The notes under the pieces: model-generated
Seen by the model: only the letters and a program-made list of their open reading frames with translations
Told to the model about the DNA's origin: nothing
The model's database searches: none
Made by a program: the position numbers and the translations under genes
From: Thiothrix sp. UBA5583
GTDB lineage: Bacteria > Pseudomonadota > Gammaproteobacteria > Thiotrichales > Thiotrichaceae
DNA: 34,201 nucleotides
Direction of reading: 5' to 3'
NCBI GenBank assembly: GCA_002425225.1
Contig: DILV01000023.1
Coordinates: 157,023 to 191,223 of the forward strand
Shown here: in pieces, positions 1 through 8,416 of the stretch
Numbering within the stretch: the first letter of the stretch is position 1
Layout of the letters: each line of letters begins with the position of its first letter

Positions 1-22
1 GAGGGGGCTAGGGGGTGAGGGG
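1..22 (+). repeat. Left copy of G-rich interspersed element (edge of window)
   Basis: The first 22 bases closely resemble the core of the G-rich repeat found at 401-508, with one extra G that shifts the frame. It therefore puts a related element on the left side of the DUF559 ORF as well as on the right. The element is cut by the window edge, so its full extent is unknown. Confidence 0.5.
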
Positions 23-67
23 AAGCCGCAAGAGCGGCTAACCATCAGCGTAGACCTCCACCAAAGG

Positions 68-532
68 ATGATTGAGTGCGCCCGCGATTTCCGTAAAATC
101 CCCACCCCAAGCGAAGCCCTTTTGTGGCAAGTTCTACGCAACCGCCAAATAGCCGGTTACAAATTCCGCCGCCAACAACCCATTGGAGCTTTTGTCGTGG
201 ACTTCTTCTGTGCCGAACACAATCTAATCGTCGAAGTCGACGGCGCAATCCACGCAACCCAAGAAGCCCACGACCAAGAACGCCAGCACCTGCTCGAATG
301 CTGCGGCTACCAATTCCTGCGCTTCCCCGCCTCCCAAGTAGAACAAAACCTAAACACCATCATCACCACCATCCAAACCCACATCTTATCCCCCTCTCCC
401 CTTGAGGGAGAGGGGCTAGGGGTGAGGGGTAAAGCGCAGCTTGAGGGAGAGGGGCTAGGGGTGAGGGGTAAAGCGCAGCTTGAGGGAGAGGGGCTAGGGG
501 TGAGGGGTACACCGGAGGTGCAACATGCCTGA
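68..532 (+). CDS. DUF559 / endonuclease domain protein with repeat-encoded C-terminus
   Basis: A small PD-(D/E)XK (Vsr-like) nuclease-fold protein of the DUF559 family; cellular role unknown. Residues about 1-110 carry the family hallmarks: ARDFRKIPTPSEALLW near the start, the RRQQPIG segment, and a VDF...IVEVDG acidic core that would supply the metal-binding residues. Residues about 112-148 are not domain but translation of a 39-bp tandem repeat, giving a 13-residue unit (LEGEGLGVRGKAQ) twice and then a shortened third copy. The frame is open upstream to the window edge, so an earlier start is possible; the ATG at 68 fits the usual N-terminus but its AAAGG is too close to be a good ribosome site. 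The last codons overlap the start of dabB by 8 nt (ATGCCTGA), so the two may be translationally coupled by accident of insertion. No restriction-modification partner is visible. Confidence 0.75.
   Translation: MIECARDFRKIPTPSEALLWQVLRNRQIAGYKFRRQQPIGAFVVDFFCAEHNLIVEVDGAIHATQEAHDQERQHLLECCGYQFLRFPASQVEQNLNTIITTIQTHILSPSPLEGEGLGVRGKAQLEGEGLGVRGKAQLEGEGLGVRGTPEVQHA
401..508 (+). repeat. 39-bp tandem repeat, 2.8 copies, in frame with the DUF559 ORF
   Basis: Copies start at 401, 440 and 479. The first two are 39 bp and identical; the third stops after 30 bp. The unit begins CTTGAGGGAGAGGGG and ends AAAGCGCAG. Because 39 is a multiple of three, copy number can change without breaking the ORF. A complementary C-rich arm (CCCCTCTCCC, 391-400) precedes copy 1, so a hairpin with CTTGAGGGAGAGGGG can form. 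The same kind of G-rich element sits at 1-22 and a related one at 21697-21735, which suggests a dispersed REP-like family. Confidence 0.85.
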
Positions 533-2087
533 CTGGTTATTACTCCTAATCCCCGGTTTCCCCTTCTTTGCCGCTGTTTGGATTGTCATCGGCTTCATCT
601 TCGGCTGGAATCGGGGCGAAAAAGGTGAACGTGAAACGGCTTTCGTTGCGGTCACTGCCAATACCCTGAGCCTGCTGATCATGCTGGGAATGGCGATTTA
701 CGATTTTACCCACGGCGCACCGGGGTATGTTGCGTTGTTTCCTTGGCTGCAAAGCGGTACGTATCAGGTTTTCTTCAGCCTGATGCTGGACACCCTGAGC
801 TTAAGTTTCGGGGTGGTAGTGGCAACCATCAACCTGCTGGTGGTGCGCTTTGCAGTCAATTACCTGCACCGTGAAGCCGGTTTCCAGCGGTTTTTCATTG
901 TGATGTCGCTGTTTTCCTGCGCTATGTTGCTGATTGTGTTATCGGGCAGTGCCTTGCTGGGCTTTATCGGTTGGGAAATGGCAGGAATCAGCTCCTACAT
1001 GCTGATTGCTTACGCATGGCAGCGCGAAACCGCGACCGAAGGCGCAACCCGTGCGTTTGTCACCAACCGTTTCGGCGATACCGGCTATTTGTTCGGGATG
1101 TTCATGGCTTTTACGTTGTTCGGCAGTACCGAGTGGAATGTGTTGCTGCAAGATCATGCTAACGAAAGCATTTCCGGCATGGTGTTGGGCATTATGACGC
1201 TGGGTTTCATGTTGGCGGCGCTGGTGAAATCGTCGCAGTTTCCGTTCAGTGCGTGGATCACCCGCGCGCTGGAGGGACCCACACCGTCCAGTGCCGTGTT
1301 TTACGGCGCGGTAATGGTTCATGCGGGCATTTACCTGTTGTTGCGCCTTGAACCCTTGATCGAACAAGTGCCGCTGCTGGGTAATATCTTGCTGCTGATT
1401 GGCAGCCTGACCGTACTGTATGGCTGGCTGGGGGCGCAGGTGCAAACCGACATTAAAAGCTCGCTGATCTTTTCCACCCAACAGCAAACCGGTTTGATGC
1501 TGATTGCTATCGGCTTGGGCTGGTATACGGTTGCCGCGATTCACATGGGGCTGCACGCGATGTGGCGGGCGTATCAGTTCCTGCATTCGCCGTCTTTTCT
1601 GCAACAAACCGGCTGGCAAGCGGCAAAACCTGTCCCAGCGTGGTTACGTAAACAGCATTGGCTGTATACCGCCGCCCTCCAGCGTTTCTGGTTGGTGCCA
1701 CTGGAAAACTGGTTGCTGGTGCGCCCGACCGAAGCACTGGCACGCGAAGCGCAAGCCTTCGATTCCCGCGTGGTCGACCGCATGACCGGCACGCCCTCAC
1801 ACAGCAATATGCTAACCACCTTGGCGGAACTGCAAGCCTTCCAGCAAGGCAAGTTGCGTCTGGAAAGCAGCATTGGCAAAGGCTCAGGCGTGCTCGGCAA
1901 GCTCATGCAGTGGGTCGCCGAACAAATGGAGTGGCTGGAAGACCGGCTACTGTTGAAAAAAGGTGGCGGCGCACTGGGCGAACGCTTGCGTCAATTGGGA
2001 GAAAACCTCGATCTGGTGGAAGAATTGCTCTCCCAACCGCGCTATCTGATGGTATTGATAGCGGCAACCCTTGCCGTTATTTTGTAG
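525..2087 (+). CDS. dabB: DabB/NuoL-like proton-conducting membrane subunit, paralog 1
   Basis: A 520-residue multi-pass inner-membrane protein of the NuoL/MrpA antiporter family, in the type found beside DabA (DUF2309) in energy-coupled CO2 pumps. Key antiporter positions can be picked out: Glu151 in FIGWEMAGISSYML, Lys235 in KSSQFPFSAWITRALEGPTP, Lys311 in TDIKSSLIFST, and Arg348 in LHAMWRAYQFL where NuoL has Lys. After residue about 355 the protein leaves the NuoL pattern: about 150 mostly hydrophilic residues are followed by one final hydrophobic helix (about 507-520). GGAGG at 514-518 precedes the ATG at good spacing. It shares the MPD..LLLLIPG start and most of its length with the second paralog at 5318. 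Role by family knowledge: conducts protons and so drives DabA; inferred here from sequence and adjacency. Confidence 0.88.
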   Translation: MPDWLLLLIPGFPFFAAVWIVIGFIFGWNRGEKGERETAFVAVTANTLSLLIMLGMAIYDFTHGAPGYVALFPWLQSGTYQVFFSLMLDTLSLSFGVVVATINLLVVRFAVNYLHREAGFQRFFIVMSLFSCAMLLIVLSGSALLGFIGWEMAGISSYMLIAYAWQRETATEGATRAFVTNRFGDTGYLFGMFMAFTLFGSTEWNVLLQDHANESISGMVLGIMTLGFMLAALVKSSQFPFSAWITRALEGPTPSSAVFYGAVMVHAGIYLLLRLEPLIEQVPLLGNILLLIGSLTVLYGWLGAQVQTDIKSSLIFSTQQQTGLMLIAIGLGWYTVAAIHMGLHAMWRAYQFLHSPSFLQQTGWQAAKPVPAWLRKQHWLYTAALQRFWLVPLENWLLVRPTEALAREAQAFDSRVVDRMTGTPSHSNMLTTLAELQAFQQGKLRLESSIGKGSGVLGKLMQWVAEQMEWLEDRLLLKKGGGALGERLRQLGENLDLVEELLSQPRYLMVLIAATLAVIL

Positions 2088-2100
2088 GAAAACACCGATA

Positions 2101-5100
2101 ATGACTCACCACAGTCAAGCACAGACCGACCCGTTGACGCAGTTGCGTGAGGCGATTGCGGCGCTGGATGCGGTATTGCCCATCCAAGCACCGTTGCAGG
2201 ATTTTGTGCATTTTAATCCCCTTATGCATTACGAACACCTGCCGTTCGAGCAAGCATTGCGAGCAGCCCATGCCGATAGCGGCTCATTAGGCTATTTGCC
2301 TGCCAGTGAATACCGGCGTTTTTTCCGTGCCGGGCGTATTACCCGTCATGACCTCTTTACTGTCTTGGCGGCTGAGCCGGAACAATGGGCGGAACGCGAA
2401 CTGTATGTCACGGCCCTGAGCAACGATATTAAAGCAATCAGTTTCCAACAAATGCGTTGGCAGGTGGAAGAAAACCACGCGCTGGAACGTTTTCAAAGCG
2501 ATGTAGCCTTTGAACAGCGCGACAAACTGCTGGCAAACAGCGGGCAAACAGAAGCCGAGGCAATTCAGGCATTGTGGGAAACGTGTTTGCAAAAGCTGGA
2601 GCTGGATTACGCCTTGCCGCACCCCGAAACCATGCTCAACTTGCCAGTCAGCGACCTGAACAACGTCTGGGATCACCTCAAGCAGCAAGAGCAATACGGG
2701 CAAACCGTTGCCGATGCGGAAACCTTTATTCACGCCGAAAGCCGTCACTTGCTACACCAGTTACTGGATGATGTCGGTACACGGATTACCCTGCGGGGTT
2801 TGTTGCGCCAACTCGCTGACCTTGATGTACTGGAACACATGCTGCCCTTGCTGGATCGCCATTTTGCCAGTTGGCTGGATCAGGGCATCGCGGCACTGCC
2901 CCCCCAAGCCAACGGTTTTTACGATTACTGGCGCGAAGCCACCTTGCATGACATCACCCTGTCGCTGCACGGGCTGGACAACTGGGCAGACCATATCGAA
3001 TCCTTGCACCCTGACCCCTTGAAAACCATCCATCAGGAATTGATGCGCTTAGGGATAGACAAAGCGCATTGGGCTGGCTACCTACGAGCATTGGCACTGG
3101 AACTGCCCGGTTGGTCGGGAATGTTCAACTGGCGTGCCAAACACCCGCATTACTACGGGTTAAACGCCCCCGTGAGTCTGGAAGATTACCTTGCTGTGCG
3201 CTTGGTGATGGAGCACCTGTACTGCCGCCATTTCACCAGTGAACACTGGCAGATCAATGCCAGCCTGCCCAATATTCGTGGTTACTTCCATCAGCATCAG
3301 GATGAGTTTTTCGTCCGTTATCACACCTACAACAGCAATTTGCCGGAATACCTGCAACACATTGCCCAGCAATTCCTCAATACCGAAGAAGACGTGCAGC
3401 CACACGAATGGCATCAACTGGCACACCAGATTCTTACTTGGAAACTTGCCCCGGAAACCATCCTGCCGATGGGAACGGACATTTACCGCAAGGCATGGCG
3501 GCTGTTCCACTTGGCGCAACACATGGCTCTGGATGCCAACGCGGTGGCACAATTGGAACGGGCGCGAATTGAACAAATGCTGGCAATCCTCGAAGCACTC
3601 GATGACCCGCATACCAGTGGCTATCTGTGGTTACGCGCTTACGAACACCACTACCAAGAAGAAGTGTTCAGCGCACTGTTAAACAAGGAAACTGCACCGG
3701 GATTGTCTGTCCCGCCCGCTGCGCAACTGATTTTCTGCATGGATGACCGCGAAGAAAGCCTGCGCCGTCATCTGGAAGAAATCGCCCCGGATGTGGAAAC
3801 GTTCGGTGCTGCGGGCGTTTTCGGCTTGCCAAACAACTGGCGTGCTCTCGACGCACCACGTCCACTGAAACTGGCACAACCCGTGGTAACAGCCGTTCAC
3901 GAACTCCGCGAAACCCCGACCACCGCCGCACGCCAACGTTTGCCTGCCCATTTGCGACGTTTGCGGGTGCTGAATTGGTTAAAGTACTGGAAAAATCACC
4001 GGGTGCGCCACAGTGTTGTGGGCACTGCCATTAGCCTGCCGCTGCTTGCCCCGTTTGCCGTTTTGGACATGCTAGGGCGCAGTATCATGCCTGCCACCTA
4101 CCAACGCTTACTGAGCAAAGTACAGCAGCGCAGCAGCGTACCGTTGCAAACACGGGTGGCGTATACCGCGACACAAGTGCCGGAATGCCCCAGCGCTGCT
4201 CACAATCAGATCGGCTTCAGTGCGGATGAGAAAGTGGCAAAAGTGGCGAACTTCCTCAAACTGACCGGATTTACCAGTGGCTTTGCCCCTCTAGTGGTGT
4301 TAATGGCGCACCGTTCTCAGCACCTGAATAACCCGCACATCCTCGGTTACGGTTGTGGCGCGTGTAGCGGGCGTTTCGGCGGACCGAATGCACGCGCATT
4401 TGCAGGCATGGCAAATGAACCGGACGTGCGGGTGCAACTGGTGGCGCAACACGCTATCCATATCCCGGCAAGCTGCTGGTTTATCGCCAGCGAACACGAT
4501 ACCAGCAGCGATGACATCGACTGGTTTGATACCGACCTGATTCCGGCAAGCCATCACGCCGTGTTCCAGCGGGTACGTGCTGTGACGGAGCAAGCGGCGC
4601 AGCACTCGGCACTGGAACGTTGCCGTAAGTTTGCCTCTGCCAGCCAGCGGCTTAGCCCACAGCAAGCCAAGCAGCATGTGGCAGGACGTGCCGCTTCCCC
4701 CGATCAGGTGCGGGCAGAACTGGGGCATCAAGGCTGTGCGGTTGCGTTTATCGGGCGGCGCGAACTCAGCAAAGGGATTTTCTGGGATCGGCGTTCCTTC
4801 CTGATTTCCTATGACCCGCACAATGACCCCGATGGCAAATTGCTAGAAGCGCAGTTGCAAGGCAATGGCGTCGTCGGGGTCGGTATCCAGATGGATTATT
4901 ACTTTTCGCGGATGCAAAACGGTTACTTCGGCTCAGGCAGCAAAGCCACCCACAACCTGACCGGCTTGTTTGGGGTGATGGAAGGGGGAGCCAGCGATTT
5001 GCGTACCGGGCTTGCCCAGCAGATGGTGGAGTTGCACGAACCCATGCGCCTGTTAGCCATTGTGGAAGCCGAAGTGGATACCTTGGTGGCAATTTACCAA

Positions 5101-5325
5101 CGTCATGACTATTTGCGTTTATTGCTGGATAACGGTTGGGTGTTGCTAGCAGCGAAACCGCCGGAACGGCAGGAAATTCACCTGTTCCAGCCCGGCAAGG
5201 GGTTTGTGCACTGGCAAGGCGCGGTGCAGCCATTGCCCAAGGTAGCCGCATCGCGTGACTGGTACGCGGATCATGATCGGTATTTGCCACCAGCGGCGAT
5301 TCAGCGGGAGGTGGCTCATGCCTGA
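2101..5325 (+). CDS. dabA: DabA (DUF2309) inorganic-carbon pump catalytic subunit, large form
   Basis: A 1074-residue member of the DUF2309 family, the beta-carbonic-anhydrase-like partner of DabB. DAB complexes are thought to couple cation influx to one-way CO2 hydration, accumulating bicarbonate in the cytoplasm. The four predicted zinc ligands are in the expected spacing: Cys546 and Asp548 in CMDDRE (with Arg550 as the dyad partner), His737 in MAHRSQH, and Cys752 in GYGCGACSGRFGGPNAR, 15 residues after the His as in characterised DabA. It is longer than the roughly 830-residue DabA2 type, and closer to the large (over 1000 residue) class. I chose the ATG at 2101 (AGGA at 2086-2089) rather than a TTG at 2071 that overlaps the previous gene. 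The 3' end overlaps the next dabB by 8 nt. No long hydrophobic helices, so it should be peripheral on the DabB membrane subunits. Confidence 0.93.
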   Translation: MTHHSQAQTDPLTQLREAIAALDAVLPIQAPLQDFVHFNPLMHYEHLPFEQALRAAHADSGSLGYLPASEYRRFFRAGRITRHDLFTVLAAEPEQWAERELYVTALSNDIKAISFQQMRWQVEENHALERFQSDVAFEQRDKLLANSGQTEAEAIQALWETCLQKLELDYALPHPETMLNLPVSDLNNVWDHLKQQEQYGQTVADAETFIHAESRHLLHQLLDDVGTRITLRGLLRQLADLDVLEHMLPLLDRHFASWLDQGIAALPPQANGFYDYWREATLHDITLSLHGLDNWADHIESLHPDPLKTIHQELMRLGIDKAHWAGYLRALALELPGWSGMFNWRAKHPHYYGLNAPVSLEDYLAVRLVMEHLYCRHFTSEHWQINASLPNIRGYFHQHQDEFFVRYHTYNSNLPEYLQHIAQQFLNTEEDVQPHEWHQLAHQILTWKLAPETILPMGTDIYRKAWRLFHLAQHMALDANAVAQLERARIEQMLAILEALDDPHTSGYLWLRAYEHHYQEEVFSALLNKETAPGLSVPPAAQLIFCMDDREESLRRHLEEIAPDVETFGAAGVFGLPNNWRALDAPRPLKLAQPVVTAVHELRETPTTAARQRLPAHLRRLRVLNWLKYWKNHRVRHSVVGTAISLPLLAPFAVLDMLGRSIMPATYQRLLSKVQQRSSVPLQTRVAYTATQVPECPSAAHNQIGFSADEKVAKVANFLKLTGFTSGFAPLVVLMAHRSQHLNNPHILGYGCGACSGRFGGPNARAFAGMANEPDVRVQLVAQHAIHIPASCWFIASEHDTSSDDIDWFDTDLIPASHHAVFQRVRAVTEQAAQHSALERCRKFASASQRLSPQQAKQHVAGRAASPDQVRAELGHQGCAVAFIGRRELSKGIFWDRRSFLISYDPHNDPDGKLLEAQLQGNGVVGVGIQMDYYFSRMQNGYFGSGSKATHNLTGLFGVMEGGASDLRTGLAQQMVELHEPMRLLAIVEAEVDTLVAIYQRHDYLRLLLDNGWVLLAAKPPERQEIHLFQPGKGFVHWQGAVQPLPKVAASRDWYADHDRYLPPAAIQREVAHA

Positions 5326-6871
5326 TGCGTTGTTATTACTGATTCCCGGTTTGCCGTTGCTGGCATTCAGCGTGATCGGCTTATTGACCTTGTTTCGTTG
5401 GAACAAAGGGGATGCCGGTGAACGTTTAAGCGCACGCCTTGCCTTGGGGACGGGGCTTGCCAGTTTGTTGCTGGTGTTGTGGGCGGATGTTACCCATTTT
5501 GCCAGCCCAACGTCACATGTGCCGCTCTTGCCTTGGCTACATAGCGGGGTGTACACCACCAGTATCAGCATGACGGTGGACGGTTTAAGCCTGACATTTG
5601 CCACGCTAATTGCCGTCATCACGCTGTTGGTGACGAGGTTTTCGGTCAATTATTTGCATCGGGAAGCGGGTTTCCAACGCTTTTTCATGGTGTTGATGCT
5701 GTTTGTAGCGGCAATGCAACTGATTGCTTTGTCCGGCAGTGCGATTTTGGCGTTTGTCGGCTGGGAATTGGCAGGGGTGAGTTCCTTCCTGTTGATTGCT
5801 TACAACTGGCAGAGCCGGATTGCCACGGCAAATGCGGTCAGGGCTTTCGTGACTAACCGCATCGGCGATGCCGGATTTTTGCTAGGGATGTTCATGGCGT
5901 TTAGCCTGTTCCACAGTACTGAATGGGATGTGATGCTGGTACCGCAACCGCTGGAATCCGGTTTGCTCATCGGGGTGATGACACTGGGGTTCATGGCAGC
6001 GGCACTGGTGAAATCGGCACAGTTTCCGTTTTCGGGGTGGATTACGCGAGCATTGGAAGGCCCTACGCCATCGAGTACGGTGTTTTACGGTTCGATTATG
6101 GTTCATGCGGGCATTTTCCTGTTGCTGCGCATTCACCCCTTATTGGAACAAGCTCCCCTATTGCAATACCTGTTGTTGCTGTTGGGTGGTTTGACAGTGT
6201 TGTTTGGTTGGCTGGGTGGTTTGGCGCAAACGGACATTAAAACCTCGCTGATGTTTTCGACCTTGGCGCAAACCGGCTTGATGTTGGTCAGCATTGGGCT
6301 GGGTTGGTATACCTTGGCACTGGTGCATCTGGTGTTACATGCCTTGTGGCGGGCTTACCAGTTTTTGCATTCCCCCTCCTTTGCCTTGCATACCCAGTGG
6401 CAGGCTGCCCCGTCAGCACCAGTATGGTTACGCAAACAACGCTGGCTGCATAATGCTGCCTTGCAACGTTTCTGGTTAGACCCGCTGGCGGATTGGTTGT
6501 TGGTGAAACCAACGCTGGCGTTATCACAGGAAACCCAAGTGTTTGACGGGCAGATTCTCGACAAGCTCAGCGGTACACCGGGACATTGCTGCGGCATTTC
6601 GACGCTGGCGGATATGCAAGCCATGCAGCAAGGGCAACAACGTCTGGAAAGTGGTATTGGTACAGGTTCAGGGCTGCTGGGCAAGCTGATGCAGTGGGTG
6701 GCAGAACAACTGGAATGGTTTGAGCAGCGCCTGTTACTGCAACGCGGTGCTGGTCAAGCGCAAGCCTTGCTGGCAGCCTTAAGCCGTTATCAGGACAGGA
6801 TTGAACGTTTGCTCAGCCAGCCGCGCTATTTGGTGCTGTTGGTGGTGGTGACGCTGGTCGTGATTTTTTAG
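5318..6871 (+). CDS. dabB: DabB/NuoL-like proton-conducting membrane subunit, paralog 2
   Basis: A 517-residue paralog of the protein at 525-2087, colinear throughout. The same functional positions are kept: Glu150 (FVGWELAGVSSFLL), Lys232 (KSAQFPFSGWITRALEGPTP), Lys308 (TDIKTSLMFST) and Arg345 (LHALWRAYQFL). It also shares the hydrophilic C-terminal part beginning HSPSF, the GSGLLGKLMQWVAEQ segment and the last membrane helix. ATG 5318 is chosen over upstream in-frame starts because GGGAGGTG (5306-5313) precedes it and because the protein then starts exactly like paralog 1. It overlaps the dabA stop (ATGCCTGA), implying translational coupling. Two copies flanking one dabA suggest either two DabB per complex or alternative partners; this is inference. 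Confidence 0.88.
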   Translation: MPDALLLLIPGLPLLAFSVIGLLTLFRWNKGDAGERLSARLALGTGLASLLLVLWADVTHFASPTSHVPLLPWLHSGVYTTSISMTVDGLSLTFATLIAVITLLVTRFSVNYLHREAGFQRFFMVLMLFVAAMQLIALSGSAILAFVGWELAGVSSFLLIAYNWQSRIATANAVRAFVTNRIGDAGFLLGMFMAFSLFHSTEWDVMLVPQPLESGLLIGVMTLGFMAAALVKSAQFPFSGWITRALEGPTPSSTVFYGSIMVHAGIFLLLRIHPLLEQAPLLQYLLLLLGGLTVLFGWLGGLAQTDIKTSLMFSTLAQTGLMLVSIGLGWYTLALVHLVLHALWRAYQFLHSPSFALHTQWQAAPSAPVWLRKQRWLHNAALQRFWLDPLADWLLVKPTLALSQETQVFDGQILDKLSGTPGHCCGISTLADMQAMQQGQQRLESGIGTGSGLLGKLMQWVAEQLEWFEQRLLLQRGAGQAQALLAALSRYQDRIERLLSQPRYLVLLVVVTLVVIF

Positions 6872-6880
6872 GAGTGGGAC

Positions 6881-8416
6881 ATGACATTTACTGAAATCCC
6901 TAGCCAAACCCCGTTATTGGGGATGCTGCAATTGCTACCGCTCATCACTGGGCTAATCCTAATCAAGGTACGCGGGGAAGCGGCGGTTGCGTTGGGGAGT
7001 ATTGCCGCGCTGGCGCAACTGTTGATGGCGGTGATGCTGTATATCCGCTTTGATACCCAGCAGCCTGCCGGGGTCATGCAGTTTGCCGAGAGCTTTCCCA
7101 TCGTTGGGGCATTCCACTACCACGCCGCCGTCGATGGGATTGGTGTGCTGTTTGTATTGCTAACCAGCTTGATCAGCTTACTCAGCATTGTATTTATTCT
7201 GGTGCGCCGCCTGCATGAAAGCTCGATTCTGGCAGTGATGATGGTGATTCAGGCGATTATTACCAGCCAGTTTGTGACCGTGGATTTGCTGTGGTTCACA
7301 TTTATGTCGCTGCTGGAAGTGCTGTTGATTGCTTATATGACCAAACGCTGGCCGACATTCCACGATATTCAGCCAACACTGGCGCGTTACCTGCAATTCA
7401 TGGCAGTAGGGATTGCCTTGCTGGTGTTTGGCACCTTGGTATTGGGCTGGAATTATGCCGATGCCAATGACGGACGCTGGAGTTTCAGCCTGTATGAATT
7501 GGCGCAACTGGGCTTTGCACCGGGTAGCGTGGTGGCGACGCTGGTATTTTTCGCGCTGTTTTACGGGTTGGGGGTGCGGATTCCGTTATTCCCGCTGCAT
7601 GGCTGGCTACCGAGCTTCATGCACCACGGCAATGTAGCAGTCGCCCCGATTTATTTGCTGGGTTTGAAAGTAGGCATTTACGGTTTGCTGCGCTTTGTAT
7701 TGCCAATCGTGCCCAATGCGGTGTGGGAATGGCATACGATTGCGGTGATTTTTGCCAGCACCGGGGTGTTCTATGCCGCGTTTCTGGCGATGCGTGAGCG
7801 TAATTTGCGGCGTTTACTGGCGTTTGCCGTGGTCAGTCATACCGGGATTTTAACCATTGGCTTGTTTAGCCTGCACCACATGGCGTTTCAGGGGGCAATC
7901 CTACTGGCGTTGAATTTTGGTCTGGCAATTTCAGGGCTAATCCTAATGACTGGGATGGTGTGGCAACGCACCCGCACGACCAATCTTGATAAGCTGGGTG
8001 GCATGTTCGATTACATTCCGGTGGTAGGCTTGGCGTTTTTGGTGGCAGGTTTGGCAGTGGTGGGGATGCCGGGAACACCGGGCTTTGATGCTGTGCATTT
8101 TGTGCTGGAAGGTTCGATCAAGCGTTTCGGGGCATTGGTGACAGTAGCCGCCGCCTTGGGTAACTTGGTGGCGGCTGGGTTTTTATTGCGTTCGTTTCAG
8201 CGGGCGTTTTTGGCACAACCGGGGGGGAATACCAACCGTTGGGATACCAGCCCCACCCATCCGGCGGAAACCCTCATGGCAAGCATTGTGATTACGGTGA
8301 CGGTGGTCGCCGGTTTCTATTCCGCACCCTGGCTGGAGTTGATTGAGCAGCCAGTCAATGGTTTAAGCAGTTTATTTGCGGCAATGAGCGGCGATGCGCC
8401 CGCAGGAGGTCACTGA
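6881..8416 (+). CDS. NuoM-like antiporter subunit A of the dab cluster (divergent active residues)
   Basis: A 511-residue multi-pass membrane protein of the proton-conducting NuoM/MrpD family. Recognisable blocks are GVRIPLFPLHGWLP (about 231-244), GLKVGIYGLLRF (about 261-272) and NLRRLLAFAVVSHTG (about 308-322). Compared with NuoM, the pump Lys of TM7 is Arg233, and the TM12 Glu (PGTGNFVGEF region) lies at His406 in MPGTPGFDAVHF; Lys263 is kept and Glu146 probably corresponds to the TM5 Glu though the local alignment is shifted. The next gene keeps all of these. Ribosome site AGGAG (6870-6874) overlaps the end of dabB paralog 2, so it belongs to the same operon. It may be a structural or altered-coupling subunit rather than a full proton channel; that is inference. 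Confidence 0.85.
   Translation: MTFTEIPSQTPLLGMLQLLPLITGLILIKVRGEAAVALGSIAALAQLLMAVMLYIRFDTQQPAGVMQFAESFPIVGAFHYHAAVDGIGVLFVLLTSLISLLSIVFILVRRLHESSILAVMMVIQAIITSQFVTVDLLWFTFMSLLEVLLIAYMTKRWPTFHDIQPTLARYLQFMAVGIALLVFGTLVLGWNYADANDGRWSFSLYELAQLGFAPGSVVATLVFFALFYGLGVRIPLFPLHGWLPSFMHHGNVAVAPIYLLGLKVGIYGLLRFVLPIVPNAVWEWHTIAVIFASTGVFYAAFLAMRERNLRRLLAFAVVSHTGILTIGLFSLHHMAFQGAILLALNFGLAISGLILMTGMVWQRTRTTNLDKLGGMFDYIPVVGLAFLVAGLAVVGMPGTPGFDAVHFVLEGSIKRFGALVTVAAALGNLVAAGFLLRSFQRAFLAQPGGNTNRWDTSPTHPAETLMASIVITVTVVAGFYSAPWLELIEQPVNGLSSLFAAMSGDAPAGGH

Noticed and set aside
68-532. DUF559 ORF as part of a restriction-modification or mismatch-repair (Vsr) system
   Set aside because: No methyltransferase or other partner gene is adjacent, and DUF559 proteins are often solitary.
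939-1619. Long antisense open frame (226 codons) inside dabB paralog 1
   Set aside because: Its composition (many Arg, Gln, His) is that of a shadow frame and the plus strand encodes a clear membrane protein with family motifs.
2071-2100. TTG start for DabA ten codons upstream
   Set aside because: It overlaps dabB paralog 1 and has no better ribosome site than the ATG at 2101.
1658-2101. Plus-strand 147-codon frame overlapping the end of dabB paralog 1
   Set aside because: Arg/Ala-rich out-of-frame reading of dabB with no motif or ribosome site; dabB continues through the region.
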